This document shows, one piece after another, positions 11,015 to 22,650 of a stretch of 64,000 nucleotides of DNA (position 1 is the first letter of the stretch; the number at the start of each line of letters is the position of its first letter). Where the stretch lies: assembly GCA_029817715.1 (NCBI GenBank), contig JARUPY010000434.1:2708001-2772000 (forward strand), in the 5' to 3' direction. The position numbers were made by a program, and so were the translations under genes. Source of the stretch: Melastoma dodecandrum. Its lineage: Eukaryota; Streptophyta; Magnoliopsida; Myrtales; Melastomataceae. The notes under the pieces are model-generated. The model saw nothing but the letters and a program-made list of their open reading frames with translations. It was not told where the DNA came from and made no database searches.

Positions 11015-12032
11015 CGTCTGAAGCAACTCCTAAAGCACCAGTGGGCTTCGGTTCCATCGGTAAACGACTATCCGTGTGCTCTGTCCTCATTCTGACAATG
11101 ACAACAACGACGATTGTCTACCACTTCCCGATGGATGTGTGCGTGATGTTTGACAACAGACATATCCCTCTACCCCTCGACATCCGTCACATCTAATAGT
11201 CGACAGATGCGTATGTGACATCTTATACTCGGCTGATCCATCCGCCCTGTTCGCTCTGGAAGTGACCGCGGACAAGTCGGGTTCGAACACGTCGGAAGTC
11301 TCTGGCACTACAAGCAACCAGTGCCCGAAGGTTCGTTGAATGTGTGTGGTCGCCGTATGAAAGAGAGAGGGAGAGAGCGAGTGAGAAGACAGCGAACGGA
11401 CACCCTTAAGCGGAAGTACTTACGGATGCCATCGACGATGCCTTTGGAGGGAAGTAGGAACGCATGAGCCAAAGAGAACTTGAACGCTGGTATGCTTTGA
11501 GGATAATAGTGACAATATGTCCGTCTGTAGAGAGGTCCCTTTACATAACTTTGTCATCAGTCTTCATGGAATTTGTTCTTTGCATATGATCGAACTTGGT
11601 GACAGTTCCCTCCAAATCCTTATATTGTCTAGAACCTTCCTTAACAACTACTAATCATCAGTACTGCCCATTGGTCGTCGTTGTAGAGTTTCCTCGTTCA
11701 CTCAGTTGACTCTTGCTTCATTGACACTATTCGCCCATCGCCTGGTAACCCTATCGCTTGGTGACTGTTTCGCCCAACAGGCCTTCGCCTCGTCTGAAGC
11801 AACTCCTAAAGCACCAGTGGGCTTTGTTTCCATTGGTAAACGACTATCCAGTGTGCTATGTCCTCATTCTGACAACGACAACAACGACGATTGTTTGCCA
11901 CTTCCCGACGGATGTGTGCGTGATGTTTGACAACAGACAGATCCCTCTGCCCCTCCAGAACGAGACATCTCTCACATCTAACAGTCGACGGATGCGTCTT
12001 TGAAACCTTATACCCGGCTGATCCATCCGCCC
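11015..12032 (+). repeat. X-LTR-X tandem duplication (period 776 bp)
   Basis: A block X of about 233-242 bp (starting cgtctgaagcaactcc and ending ggctgatccatccgccc) occurs at 11015-11247 and at 11791-12032. Between them, 11248-11790 begins TGTTCGCTCTGG and aligns with most of the solo LTR at 55394-56081, lacking its last 70-80 bp. The arrangement equals 1.3 copies of a 776-bp tandem unit. Block X itself contains short repeats of a gatgcgtc/catctgaca type, which continue to about 12110. Confidence 0.7.
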
Positions 12033-13299
12033 TCTAGACGGGTGCGTCCATGACATCTGACAGCCAATGGATCCATCCCTCCTTCCAGATGGATGCGTCC
12101 TTGTCGTCACTATTTCCTCACTTCTCTACGAAAGCATGGTCTCCTCTCCTCACCCTTGTCTCCAGCCGTTGCCACAACCAGCGTTGCCGACATTCGAAGA
12201 TCAATATCCACTGAAGACGGATTCAGACTAATGAACATTCGATATCAATGGCTTGCCTAGTTCACTATAAGCCTACGTTTGAAATAGCACCTCGAGGTAT
12301 AAATGCTAATGAGGGTGTTTACGGTATGTGAGAAATAGTACAAACTCCGCTCGTCCTACATCCGATTCTTCCTCGAATTTAATTCGACTTAAAATTATTA
12401 AGGGTCTTTAATAAATCCATGATGGTTTGGGTTTTTGCATTAATAAATTTTTAATGAAAAGTCCATTTTCTGAAAAATGGTTTATAAAGACTTCTTTTAG
12501 TTAACGAGATCAAGATAATTATTTTAACAATACTATGCCACGTTATTTTTTTTTCTAAAATTGAGCTCTAATAAATTTAGGAACTTAGACACATATGCGC
12601 TTAAAATATAGGTTAGTAGCAACTCCGACACTTTTTGAAATCTGGAAGTCTCATTGTCTAAGGTTCCGGGTCCTTCCACTAAAGATGGTCCAGACCGGGA
12701 TTCATCGCGACACAATCGTTTATGTCTTTATATCTCTTTATTTTCAAGAAGTCTCGATGTTCAATCCCCAAGCAAAAAATATCTAGACTTGTGATAGACA
12801 TTGCTAAAGGGCTTGTGTCCAATGACACGGAAAGGAAAGTACACTACCGAGCCATAGAAGGTCGGAGTGTCTAGATCCAACAAAGGTTTTACTCATGATC
12901 TACCTACAGGAGTTTGATGTGATTCAATCAGGAGTGTCGTTATAATGCGCAAGGGAATCTCTTTCCTTGATATTACATATATTACCTTTGATGGGCGGAA
13001 TTAACTTTTTTTATGCAGCTGCAGAAGGTTTTCTGATATGGATACTGGAAATCAATAGTTGTTATTAGTGAGAACCAACCTTTTTGGGTGAGAATGTATG
13101 TAGGTAAAACTTTTCGAATCACTATGAAACCTTGTGTCTTGATTTGCTTTTGTTATTAATCGATTTGTGTTTAAATTGAGCTGGAAAACATGCATAGAAG
13201 ACAAATTCTATCTACACAAAAGCTTTCCTGCTATAACAAATATCTTTCTGGAGTTTCTATGCTCCTCATCGATCATTTTAGATTTCTCTGAAATGCTTT
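12033..13299. other. Unassigned AT-rich DNA
   Basis: Nothing coding is evident. Scattered agaaggt words near 12850, 13025 and 13200 suggest that part of this is the worn start of the copia-type LTR that is clearer from about 13300 on. Confidence 0.35.
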
Positions 13300-15005
13300 T
13301 GATGACAAGTCTCGACCTTTTATAAAACAAAAGTCAGCCATCTACACTACAGAAGCTACTCTTGATAAGAATCTTCTGTAAGGAAAAATTTGTACAATTG
13401 TTAATTAATTACGAAATTACAAAGGAATGTTATTGGAAATTATCTCATTGATCAAGAAGTTTATCTGGTAAAAGACAAACTATTTCTATACAAAGAAAAT
13501 AGATTTATTATTAAAGAGAATAATATTATCTATTTATGGAAATGTTATCCAAGGTTGTCTCTAACCTTCTCTGGATCGACTTGACCACCAAGGAACCGAT
13601 ATTTGGGACAATTATCCACTTTATATGTCCAAACATTATACATCTTGGACATAATGAAATCAAATTTTGATACTTATGGAAATGAATATCGAATTACTTC
13701 AATTTACAGAAGGTTACTGTCCAGAACCTTCTATAATGCATTATCTATGTGAATTTTTATTAAATTAGACCTTAATCGATTTAATATGATTCTTAATAGA
13801 TAATTGCTATCGGGTGACATCCACTGTACATTTAGAATGTATATTGACCACTTATTTGTTTTCTTTTATGTGCATGGTATGTTCTTAGTAATTTTAATTT
13901 CTACTTTTAAGTTTTGTGTCTTGTTGTATCATTAGGGAGCCATTCGACCAAATTCATTGTATTGTAACATATTGTACATCAGATCAGATGTGGGGGTGTG
14001 TTGAAAGCTTGTTCGTTTGAGTTTTTTTGGTCACACAGATGGGACGTGAGCTGTAGAAGGCTGTAGCGTCGTCGGTGAAGTCTTTTGGGAATGCCACTTG
14101 GTGGCCACGAGGGACGCATGGTTGAAGGATGGATGAGACATTGGTGGAGTCCTGCGGCTGGTTGCTGGCATGGCCAACATGCATTGGGTCGAAGAGAATG
14201 ACAGATACCCTAGGAGAAAAGAAGGTGACAGACTGACCAGCTTCTATGGTGCGTTCTATGTGCATGAACCTAGGACAGAGGTTACTGTCTGCTTACGTGG
14301 GGTTTTCTATGTGCTTGTTACGTGCTTGCATGGGGTTTACCACGTAGTCACTATCTCGAGAAGGTCGCGTAGGTAATGTGGAGCCACCGGAGGGAAAATT
14401 TATCCTTAGACAAGGGTTGTTGCCTGCTGGCGTAGGGTTTGCTATGTGCTCGCATGTGGTACGCCAAGAAGTCGTTGTCTCGAGAGGATTACGCAACGGA
14501 AGTCGTAGTGAGGAGTTGTACAGGCGAGGACATCGCCCGAGGGAAATGTCCATACACATTGCTAATCACGTTAACGTGTGCAACGAGTTACCTCTGGTGC
14601 AGAACCTTCTGGTTTGTGTCGTAGAAGGCGAATCGCTACCTCTGGCGTAGAACATGCTGACCTGTGCTCTAGAAGGTCAATCGCCCCTCTGGTGCAGAAC
14701 CTTCTGGTCTGTGTTGTAAAAGGTTGATCATGTATCACCTTTTGTAATCACTACTAACTTACGGCTTAGTGATAACTATCTAAATTCTAGGTGAGAGTGG
14801 ATGAAGGCAAAGATTGCCGAACCACTACAAATATCGCTGTAGCCATCAAATCAAATCGCAACCATATTCGTATGTTCTGTCTTATAGAAACCTATCCCTA
14901 CTGTTCTCTTTTACAGAAGCTTTCTTCTGCTACGGGGTATGTGGAAAAGGAGTAAAAAATCGTTAATTGGACTTTAACAGTAATTCACTTCTCTTACTGT
15001 AACAA
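13300..15005 (+). repeat. Long copia-type LTR G, plus strand
   Basis: Its 3' part (14728-15005) aligns with the end of the element D LTR (53702-53979): ATCACnTTTnTAATCACT, a GAACCA-TACAAA stretch, a TTTTACAG block, and a final TTCAC-CTCTTA-TG-AACA. The start is unclear. It carries pairs of AGAAGGT and ACCTTCT words, as the D LTRs do. No internal region follows; LTR E begins in the opposite orientation 54 bp on. Confidence 0.55.
14587..14729 (+). repeat. 48-bp tandem repeat, three units
   Basis: Units at 14587-14634, 14635-14682 and 14683-14729 share the frame cctctggtgcagaaccttct followed by a GTGT and agaaggt block. Units 1 and 3 contain GAACCTTC (14602-14609, 14697-14704), a two-pentamer heat-shock-element-like inverted repeat; unit 2 has lost it. 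Confidence 0.85.
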
Positions 15006-15058
15006 ATTATGTGAGGATCCGAAAGGCCTCTCTTTTAGGGATACTCTATGTGGTTATT

Positions 15059-17222
15059 GTTAGCTCTTTGATTATGACTAAGAGGGGGTGGATTAGTCTT
15101 TTTGTTCAAATAGAACTTTCTTGACAAACTCATAGAACCTTCACAATAGAAGGCTTAGCTTATGTGATTTAGAAGAGCTTAACGATAAATTCGGCAAATA
15201 CATCTACGTTCATTTTTTGTCGCTTTCACTAATACTTGAAAATTATGACTACATTATAGAAGGTAAAACCTTCGGTGGTGTATGAAAACAATTACTTTAA
15301 CCACAGAATAATAAATTTCACTTTACCAGTGCAAGAAACGATCTTGTTGAGATTTGAGGACATCTAGGTCGATTCATAAGGAAATCAACTAGACAAAGTG
15401 AGTATAGAACCCTGGCTGGAAACTTCAGCTTTCTGTGACTTAGTAGTGGGTTGTCCTTTCTCTGTTTCGAGGCTCAGGCTCTATGGCAATATCCTCCACG
15501 TGTTCGAACGTCGTCTGATGGGCTTCTCTTTTTGTAGTTTGAATGTAACCTAGATAACAAAGAAGATAAACGTCTACAGAAGGATACCATTCAATCACCA
15601 CTTGCGCCTGCTACGGACTCCTTCTCTTAGATGACCTAGTGTACGCCGAGTCGTCAGCCAACAACATTCTTCCAAGGTCCTGCTGCACGCAGCCCGATGT
15701 TACGGATAGCTTCCCGACGAAGTCCTTCAAATCCCAGTCACCGATGCCTATGGAGTGGCTTCATCAAGGTACACCTACTGCAAACACAATAAACAAACAA
15801 GATAACCGACTACACCTTCTACGGACTTCTTCTCTCTGACCAACTTTGTACGCCAACTGTCAACCAGCAACCCTTCTCCCCAGACCCTGTTGTATGTAGT
15901 TCGATGCTACAGATAGTGTTTCGGTCGAGTCCCTTTGCTCCGCAACCACCACCGTCTCCGGAGCGACTTCACCAATGCAAAACCTTCCTATAGTCCCCTC
16001 CTATGACTTCACGCTCGCCTAGAGACTCCATCCTACATACTCACACAAGCGTTAAAAACCACAATATCGCTGCAAGAGTGCCATGATTTACCACCGCTCT
16101 CACTTAAAAATCTTTACATTATTTTTGTGTTTGCATTTTTAAACTAGCTTCTCCCTAATGTTATTAAGGAATTTTATTCTAGTAAAAATAAAATGTGACC
16201 AGATGCATTCACTTAATGCATGAATCAATTGGGGTTTTAATTGATTTGGTAGCAATCGGATTCTGCAATCCCAAGATAACGCCTTACAGAAGGTTGGGGA
16301 CTGATTGTGTCAACAACCTTCAATTGGTTGAAAGAAACAATATTTAATTTCCAACATGAGAAATCATATCATCGAATAATGCATATATCATTTAGGGTTT
16401 ATCCAAAATTGATTTCATGTCAACCGGAAGTTTTTATCCGTTGAAAGAAATAATATTCAATTTCTAATAAGAGAAATCTTGTCATAGAATAGTGCATATA
16501 TCCGTTAGAGTCTATCCGAAATTGATTTCATGTCAACTGGAAGTTTTTATTCCAGACCGTTAGGTTCGATCTGGTCATATCATCGACCTCCTATTGATGG
16601 AAATAATCAATGATTTATTTAAATTGAATCATACAAGTTAAACATTGAATCTGGATGTAATTCATATTGGATGTTTCTTATTAACATTATCTCCTCACAG
16701 AAGGTTAATAATAAACATTGAACCTGCATACTCACACACACATTAAACGCCACAATAACACATTATCACTTAAAAATCTTTACATTATTTTTGTGTTTTC
16801 ATTTTCAAACTAGCTTCACGTCTTGTTTTTATGGAATTCTATCTTACTAAAAGTAAAAAGCGACCAGATGCATTCTCATAATGCATGAATAAATTGGGGA
16901 TAATTTCTAATTGATTTCTGATCAATCGGATTCTCGAATCCCAAGATAACGTATTATAAAAGGTTGTGGAAGGAGTGTACCAACGACCTTCCATAGTTGG
17001 AAAGAAATAAAATTTATTTTCCAACTTAAGAAATCTTATCATGAAATAGTGCATATATTCGATGGTGTGTATCCAAAATTGATTTCATGTCAATTGGATG
17101 TTTTAATCCTAAGATAGAGCACTATAGGAGGTTCGATCTAGTTGGATCATCAACCTCCTATTGATGGAATTAATCAATTATTTATTTCTAAAATAAATTT
17201 ATTCATCTCCAGACAAGTTATG
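15059..17222 (-). repeat. Long copia-type LTR E, minus strand
   Basis: The sequence is the reverse complement of the D-family LTR. The LTR end is at 15059 (tgttagctctttgatt, opposite D's ...GGGCTAACA). The GC-rich middle at 15590-16020 matches 53020-53400, and the AT-rich upstream part at 16100-17222 matches 52440-52900. A 691-bp block is tandemly duplicated (catactcacac at 16036 and 16727). The extreme start of the LTR is missing near 17222. Confidence 0.75.
16327..16553 (-). repeat. 113/114-bp tandem duplication inside LTR E
   Basis: Units 16327-16439 and 16440-16553 both run from gttgaaagaaa to the ggaagtttttat word, with scattered differences. The second copy of the larger 691-bp block has this unit only once, so this is a younger, nested duplication. 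Confidence 0.85.
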
Positions 17223-17399
17223 TTGAAAGTAATTTGTGATTACGGAGCATTAAAAACACTGATTGCTATTATCATTTGGGTTTCCTACTCATCCCTATAT
17301 AAAGAGGAGCGTGTAATCATTTGAAAGAGAATGAAGAAGAAAACAATTTGCAGCCTAAACACTTGATTAAGCTCATCTTGCATTGCGAGAGTCCAATCT
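17223..17399 (+). promoter_or_regulatory. TATA-containing piece, possible LTR promoter
   Basis: ccctatataaagaggagcgt (17298-17317) looks like a plus-strand LTR-type core promoter with a purine-rich leader after it. The piece lies where the reverse transcriptase of the fragment at 17400-18745 breaks off and before LTR E begins. Its parent element is not identified. Confidence 0.35.
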
Positions 17400-18745
17400 G
17401 AATCATCAAGAGCTTCTCCAATTCCATCTAGTTCTTTCTGTGAAAGAAATGCATAATGTTCAGCATAGGCGTTTACATAACGTCTCGTCTAAATGCCTCG
17501 ATTAAAGTCTCCTCTAATTTGGTCAATAGGTTTTATATATAGCAGCTGCTCTTATATCATTTTGTTGATTATTCTGAGAAGAAGTTGTTTCAAGAGAATT
17601 ATCAACTGTTTGATCAGGCTCTCTTTGAGAATCGTGAACAGAAGATTCGTTACCTTCTCTTCCTTCCCAGAAGGTTTGGGTTCTACGGAGCATTTTTTAG
17701 GTTCAAAAGTTATTACATTCTTTGTATTATCTTCTATAGGAGAGTCGTTAATTTTTACATTAATAGACTCTTCTATGGGAGATGTCCTTTTATTAAGGAC
17801 TCTATAAGCTTTGCTAGACAGTTAGTATATTAAAAAGATACCTTCATCTGATTTAGCATCATATTTTCAAAGATTATCCTTAGAAGGTCACAATATAAAA
17901 CATGGACTTCTAATGACATGAAAATATGAAATATTTGTTTTTCTCCCCCTATATAGCTGATAGGGAGTTTTCTCTAGTTTGAGTCTTAATAATACCCTAT
18001 TAGAGATATAGCAGCTTGTATTCACATCTTCTGCCCAAATGTTATGTGGAACATTGTTATCACAAAACATGGTTCTTGCCATGTCTATAAGAGTTTGATT
18101 TTTCATTTATGTGACTTCATTCTGTTGAGTGTAAGGAGCGGAGAAGTTGTGATCGATACCATGTTCATCACATAAGGTAGTGAATTCATGATTTTCAAAT
18201 CTGTACCATGATCCTCTCGTATAGTTTTTACAGAAGATCCATTTTCAAACTCACATAATGCATTGCTTTTATGAGTAAAAAACTTAACCCGGGTGTATCT
18301 AGAGTAGTGATCCACTTCAAATAGACAATATCTTCTGTCACTAACGCTTTGAACTCCAGTAAGACCAAATAGATTCATATGTAGAAATTCCAAAGGTTAT
18401 GTAGTAGAAACCTCATTCTTAGACTTGAATGAAGATTTAGTTTGTTTACCAAGTGAACAAGCTTCACATGAGCTGTCTTGCTCGAATTTGATATTAGACA
18501 AGCGTTTTACCAATTCTTTTCTAGCAAACTTGGATAGCAGTTGAAGGTTAGAATATCCTAACCTTCTATGCCAAAGGTGACTTTCGTCTTTTGCAGATAG
18601 AAGACAACTTTCTTTAACACAAAAACTTTCTTGTGTTAATGTATAGATATTCCTTTTCTGATTTCCAATAAAGCGAACTTCATTGTTTAGGATATCATAA
18701 TATTTATCTTGATAAGATGTTCCTTCTCTTGCGATAAGAAGATCT
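17400..18745 (-). pseudogene. D-family copia integrase and start of reverse transcriptase, broken
   Basis: From high to low coordinates: a GAG-pre-integrase/zinc region (HLWHRRLGYSN, then CEACSLGKQTKSSF), the integrase core (LEFLHMNLFGL, FEVDHYSRYTRV), the core end (IWAEDVNTSCYISNR), a linker, and the first part of reverse transcriptase (DDSDWTLAMQDELNQ, near 17410), where it stops. The linker matches the linker of element D (56690-56830), so this is the same family as the flanking LTR E on the same strand. Reverse transcriptase and RNase H are missing. Stops are frequent. Confidence 0.75.
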
Positions 18746-19545
18746 TCTTCTCTTCTCTTCTTCTGATAATTCTCATTGCGAGAATCTGTTCTGTAGTACC
18801 TAATTCTTTCATAGCAAAGAATTGTTTAATTGTTTCTTCAACTAATTAATGCGTGAGATATTCCTGCCAACAAGAAGCATATCATCTACATATAATAAGA
18901 GAATAATGAAGTCATCATCACCAAACTTCTGAAAGAAGACCCAATTGTTTGTATTGGTTTTGGTGTAGGCATGCTCCCCCATAAAGGACTCAAATTTCAT
19001 ATACCATTGTCTTGGGGATTGTTTCAAGAGAGACTTTTGTTAAGCTTGCACACAAAATCTTCTTTTACTTTTACTATGAAACCTTCAGGCTGTTCCATGT
19101 AAATCTCTTCGTGCAAGTCACCATGAAGAAAGGTTGTCTTGACATCCATTTGCTAAATCTCCAAGTCAAGGCTGGCAGCTAAACCCATCACAACTTGAAT
19201 GGATGACATCTTCACAACCGGAGAGAAAATCTCATCAAAATCAACCCTTTTCGTCTAACTGAAACCCTTTACTACCAATCTTGCTTTATATCGTGGCTAA
19301 AAGTTGTGTTCATGCTTTATCCTGAATATCCACCTGTTCTTCAGAGCATGCTTACCCTTAGGCAACGTCACCAATTCATAGGTATCATTACCGTGAAGTG
19401 ATTTCATCTCATCATCCATGGCACGAACCCATTCTTGTTTTTGCTCACTCTCCATGGCTTCTTCAAAATATTCAGGCTCTCCCCCATCAGTCAACATAAT
19501 ATACTCACTAAATGGATACCTGGTGGATGATTGTCGTTCTCTCAA
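18746..19545 (-). pseudogene. Element F2 reverse transcriptase, truncated
   Basis: 19297-19545 carries the N-terminal part (EQKQEWVRAMDDEMKSL, then KNRWIFRIK). 18842-19027 carries the palm with an intact YVDDMLLVG active site. 18750-18842 continues as KQFFAMKELGTTEQIL before homology is lost. Stops lie between the pieces. Confidence 0.85.
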
Positions 19546-20588
19546 CGACCTTCTAAGTGAAATATCACTTGGAGCTTCAGTTGTTGGTAAATCCTCAACA
19601 ACTTCGGTTTCTATCTCATCTGTCTCATGCTCATCATCCCGAACTTCCCTCCGCTACGAAATTGACATAGGAGGAACAATACTCATATCCAAGTTCTCAC
19701 TTCTAGAAAGAGAAGAAGATTTCACTTTGTTAAAGTCCTTTATAGTCTGATCCTCCTCAAAAACTACATGCCGACTTCGAACAAGCTTCTTTGAGCTAGG
19801 ATCATAAAATCTATACCCAAACTCATCCTAACCATATCCGATAAAGACACATTGCTTTGACTTCAAATCAAACTTACTTCTCTCATCACTTGGAATATGC
19901 ACAAAAGCTTTGGATCAAAAACTTTCAAGTGATCATAAGACAAATCCTTACCACACGAAACTCGATTTGGAACATCAAACTTTAAGGGAACACACGGTGT
20001 AAGATTTAACATTCGTGAACAACAGTGTTAAGAGCTTATCCCTAGAAAGACTTCGGCAACTTGGCATGTGAAGGTAGACATCTTACTCTACGACGAGTTC
20101 TATTCACATCTTACTCGATGACGAGTTCTATTCATTCTCTCTGCTAACCCATTTAACTGAGGTGTCTTGGGTGGCGTCTTTTGATGTCGAATGCCCTGTT
20201 GTATACAATACTCATCAAATGGCCCCAAATACTCACCTCCATTATCAGATCGAATGCACTTGAACTTTCTTCCAGTTTCCTTCTCAACTGAAACATGAAA
20301 CTGTTTGAACACTTCTGTAACTTGGCTCTTATCCTTTAAGGTATAAACCCAAGTCTTTTTCGAATGATCATCAATGAAAGCGACAAAATAAAATGATCCA
20401 CCCATAGTCTAAGTTTTCATAGGACCACATAAATCAGAATACACCAAGTCAAGAATATTTTCTTTTCTACCTGGTGATGAAGACTTAAATGAAACACGAT
20501 TCTGCTTTCCTGCCAAACAATGATCACACCTCTGCAAGCTCGCATTCTTCAAACCAGATAAGTCATTCTTTTTGCCTAAGAGAGTAAG
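19546..20588 (-). pseudogene. Element F2 integrase, broken
   Basis: 20100-20405 holds the catalytic core: FIDDHSKKTWVY (first acidic residue), IRSDNGGEYLG (second) and NGLAERMNR (third), so all D-D-E positions are present. 20440-20588 has the zinc region CDHCLAGKQNRVSF. The C-terminal part toward 19750 (a hydrophilic linker) has no open frame. Enzyme role: insertion of element DNA. Confidence 0.85.
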
Positions 20589-21205
20589 TCATTTCTCACC
20601 AATGTGACCAAATATTTTATTCCACAACTCAGGTATAGCCACATTTTTTACCACATTAACAACATGATTCGCAATCTTAGCATGCAACATGTATAAAGCA
20701 GAAGATCTCTCACCTCTGGCCACAATCATCGAACATTTGGTAAGCTTCCATCTTCCATTTGCAAAGGTACTACAATAACCATCATCATCTAGCTTTCCAG
20801 CCGAAATCAAGTTCAACCTAATGTTTGGGACATGCTTTACATCTTTCAGAATCAACTTAGAACCAGTACTAGTCTCTGAGCATATGTCGCCAATGCCAAC
20901 AACCTTTGCCTCACCATCATTTCCCATCTTCACAAAACCAAAACTACCTGGTGTGTAAGAAGTGAAGAAATCCTTCCGAGAGGTAGTACGGGTAGAAACA
21001 CCACTGTCGATCACCCAAGTGGTCTCGTGGCTAGTCAAGTTAACCACATCACAATCGTAGACAATCAGAAAATCTTTAGCAGTAGTGGCAACTCATTCCG
21101 TGTCACTACTTTCATCTGATTTCTTGTCTTTGCCCTTCCCTTTATATCTTTGCTTATTTTCCTTCTTCAACAGCCGACATAAAGGCTTGATATGTCCCTT
21201 CTTAC
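20589..21205 (-). pseudogene. Element F2 protease and zinc knuckle
   Basis: The open frame 20589-21047 begins with the protease active site WVIDSGVSTRTTSRKDFFT and continues into the GAG-pre-integrase domain. Upstream (about 21130-21205) a zinc-knuckle-like stretch YGKKGHIKPLCRLL is visible in another frame, followed by a lysine-rich tail. Confidence 0.8.
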
Positions 21206-21907
21206 CATAATGATGAGACTTAACATCCGCAAACTTTCCTCATGACTTACTTTTATCGTTACCATCTCTACTCTTCGGTCCACGATTGTAACTTCTCCCC
21301 CGTGACTCGGTAACCAGAATATCCGACTTCGAAGAAGAGTTAGAATCAAGAGACTTTCTCCTCACCTCTTCTTCATACAGCAAGCCTTCGTTAAATCATA
21401 TGTAACCACTCCTTTTGGAGCTGAATTCGAAACTGATGTCCTGAAAGTATCCCAAGTGTACGGCAAACTACCAAACAACCACAAACCCTTCTTCAAATTT
21501 AAGACCCGTGGAAGACAACTGACCAATATAACCCTGAAAGCTATTGATATAACCCTAAAAGCTGTTGAACCATCCTTATACTTCAATCCCAATAGTTGAT
21601 TCATCACATACATATTGTTGCTTCCTGTATTATTGGCATAAAACTTCTCAAGTTTACTCTAGAGAGTCCGAGCATGGTTGATTCCACTGACATGATTCAA
21701 CACATTATCCTCAATCCACTGTCTAACAAATCCACACACTTGCCAGTGAAAGATAGTCCACTACTCCTCTGTCTTATCCTCTGATATTTCTGTAGAGAGA
21801 ACAAGCATGTAATAATTCTTTACATAAAGGAGATCTTCCATCCGAGACTTCCAAGAAGAATAATTTGAACCAGTCAACATAATCATCTTGCTCGTATTAG
21901 CCTCCAT
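21206..21907 (-). pseudogene. Element F2 gag, broken
   Basis: Start chosen at the Met at 21907 (MEANTSKMIMLTGSNYSSWK), 31 bases past the primer site; the open frame upstream of it is LTR sequence. The N-terminal W-x-x-R-M-E-D motif and the later LLGLKYKDGST and LPYTWDTFRTSVSNS pieces are typical of copia gag. Stops near 21763 and 21613 and frame changes break it. Confidence 0.8.
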
Positions 21908-21937
21908 CACTCGACATAGATCATAATTAATCAAATT

Positions 21938-21950
21938 CGCTTTGATACCA
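21938..21950 (-). other. Primer-binding site of element F2
   Basis: The minus strand reads TGGTATCAAAGCG, one change from the initiator-Met tRNA complement, two bases after the LTR end. Confidence 0.85.
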
Positions 21951-21952
21951 CT

Positions 21953-22650
21953 TGATGGGATGTAACATGAACCAACACACCCCGAAAGTCGTCGAATGAC
22001 TTCCTTAAAGCTAACACAACTAATCTCTGCGAAATAAGTAAATTGCAGCAAGGAATAATATCGAGATTTAACGTGGAAACGTCCTCAAAGTGAGGAGTAA
22101 AACTACGGCCCGAGGCACCACCAAAACTTCAACTAAATAAAAAATGAAGTGGGTACACAAGTGTTCTTCTCAAATCACCAATGACCAACACATAAACTTC
22201 TTCCCTACTCAGCGTAACATCAAGAACTCATCTTGGTAATCATATGCTTAACAACACAAAGAAGAAGAAGCTGAAATCAAGAACACTGAATCTGGCAGTC
22301 TTAGAAACGGGATGAAATCACCTGCTAGAAGACTCCAATAACAATCTCCACCATTCAAATACAGACCTCAAGCCATAAATACTCCCTCACAATTTCATAA
22401 TGTTCCAACGGTGTAATCGACGGCAACAACCAGTTAAGTGAACATCGCACAGGCTGAAACGGAGCTGCGGCGGAATCCGGGTTTGCGTCTCTTTTTCGGT
22501 TGTCGCCCTCTCCCTTGGCTGCATTTTCTATCTTGTGTCATCTGAAGACAACCCTAGATAACCCTTTAAAGAGATAGTGGGCTTCGGGCTTCATCCGTGT
22601 AAAGAAACACGGGCTTGGGCCACTCTCATATAGGAGAGAACAACCCAACA
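21953..22650 (-). repeat. 5' LTR of element F2
   Basis: The 698-bp LTR runs from TGTTGGGTTG (22650, minus strand) to CATCCCATCA (21953), with short inverted ends TGTTGGG/CCCATCA. The next five bases outward are caatg. The partner LTR is missing. Confidence 0.8.

Larger units (their letters stand above)
18746..22650 (-). mobile_element. Ty1/copia element F2 (Tnt1/Tork-like), 3' half lost
   Basis: Minus-strand order: 5' LTR 21953-22650, primer site, gag, zinc knuckle, protease, integrase, reverse transcriptase. It ends inside reverse transcriptase near 18746, where the D-family fragment begins, so RNase H and the 3' LTR are absent. It is better preserved than the gypsy copies but still has stops and frameshifts. 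The protease context resembles Tnt1-type elements; the clade name is from memory. Confidence 0.85.

Noticed and set aside
14170..14650. Several 60-90-codon ORFs on both strands
   Set aside because: They fall inside LTR G and its tandem repeats; no family features.
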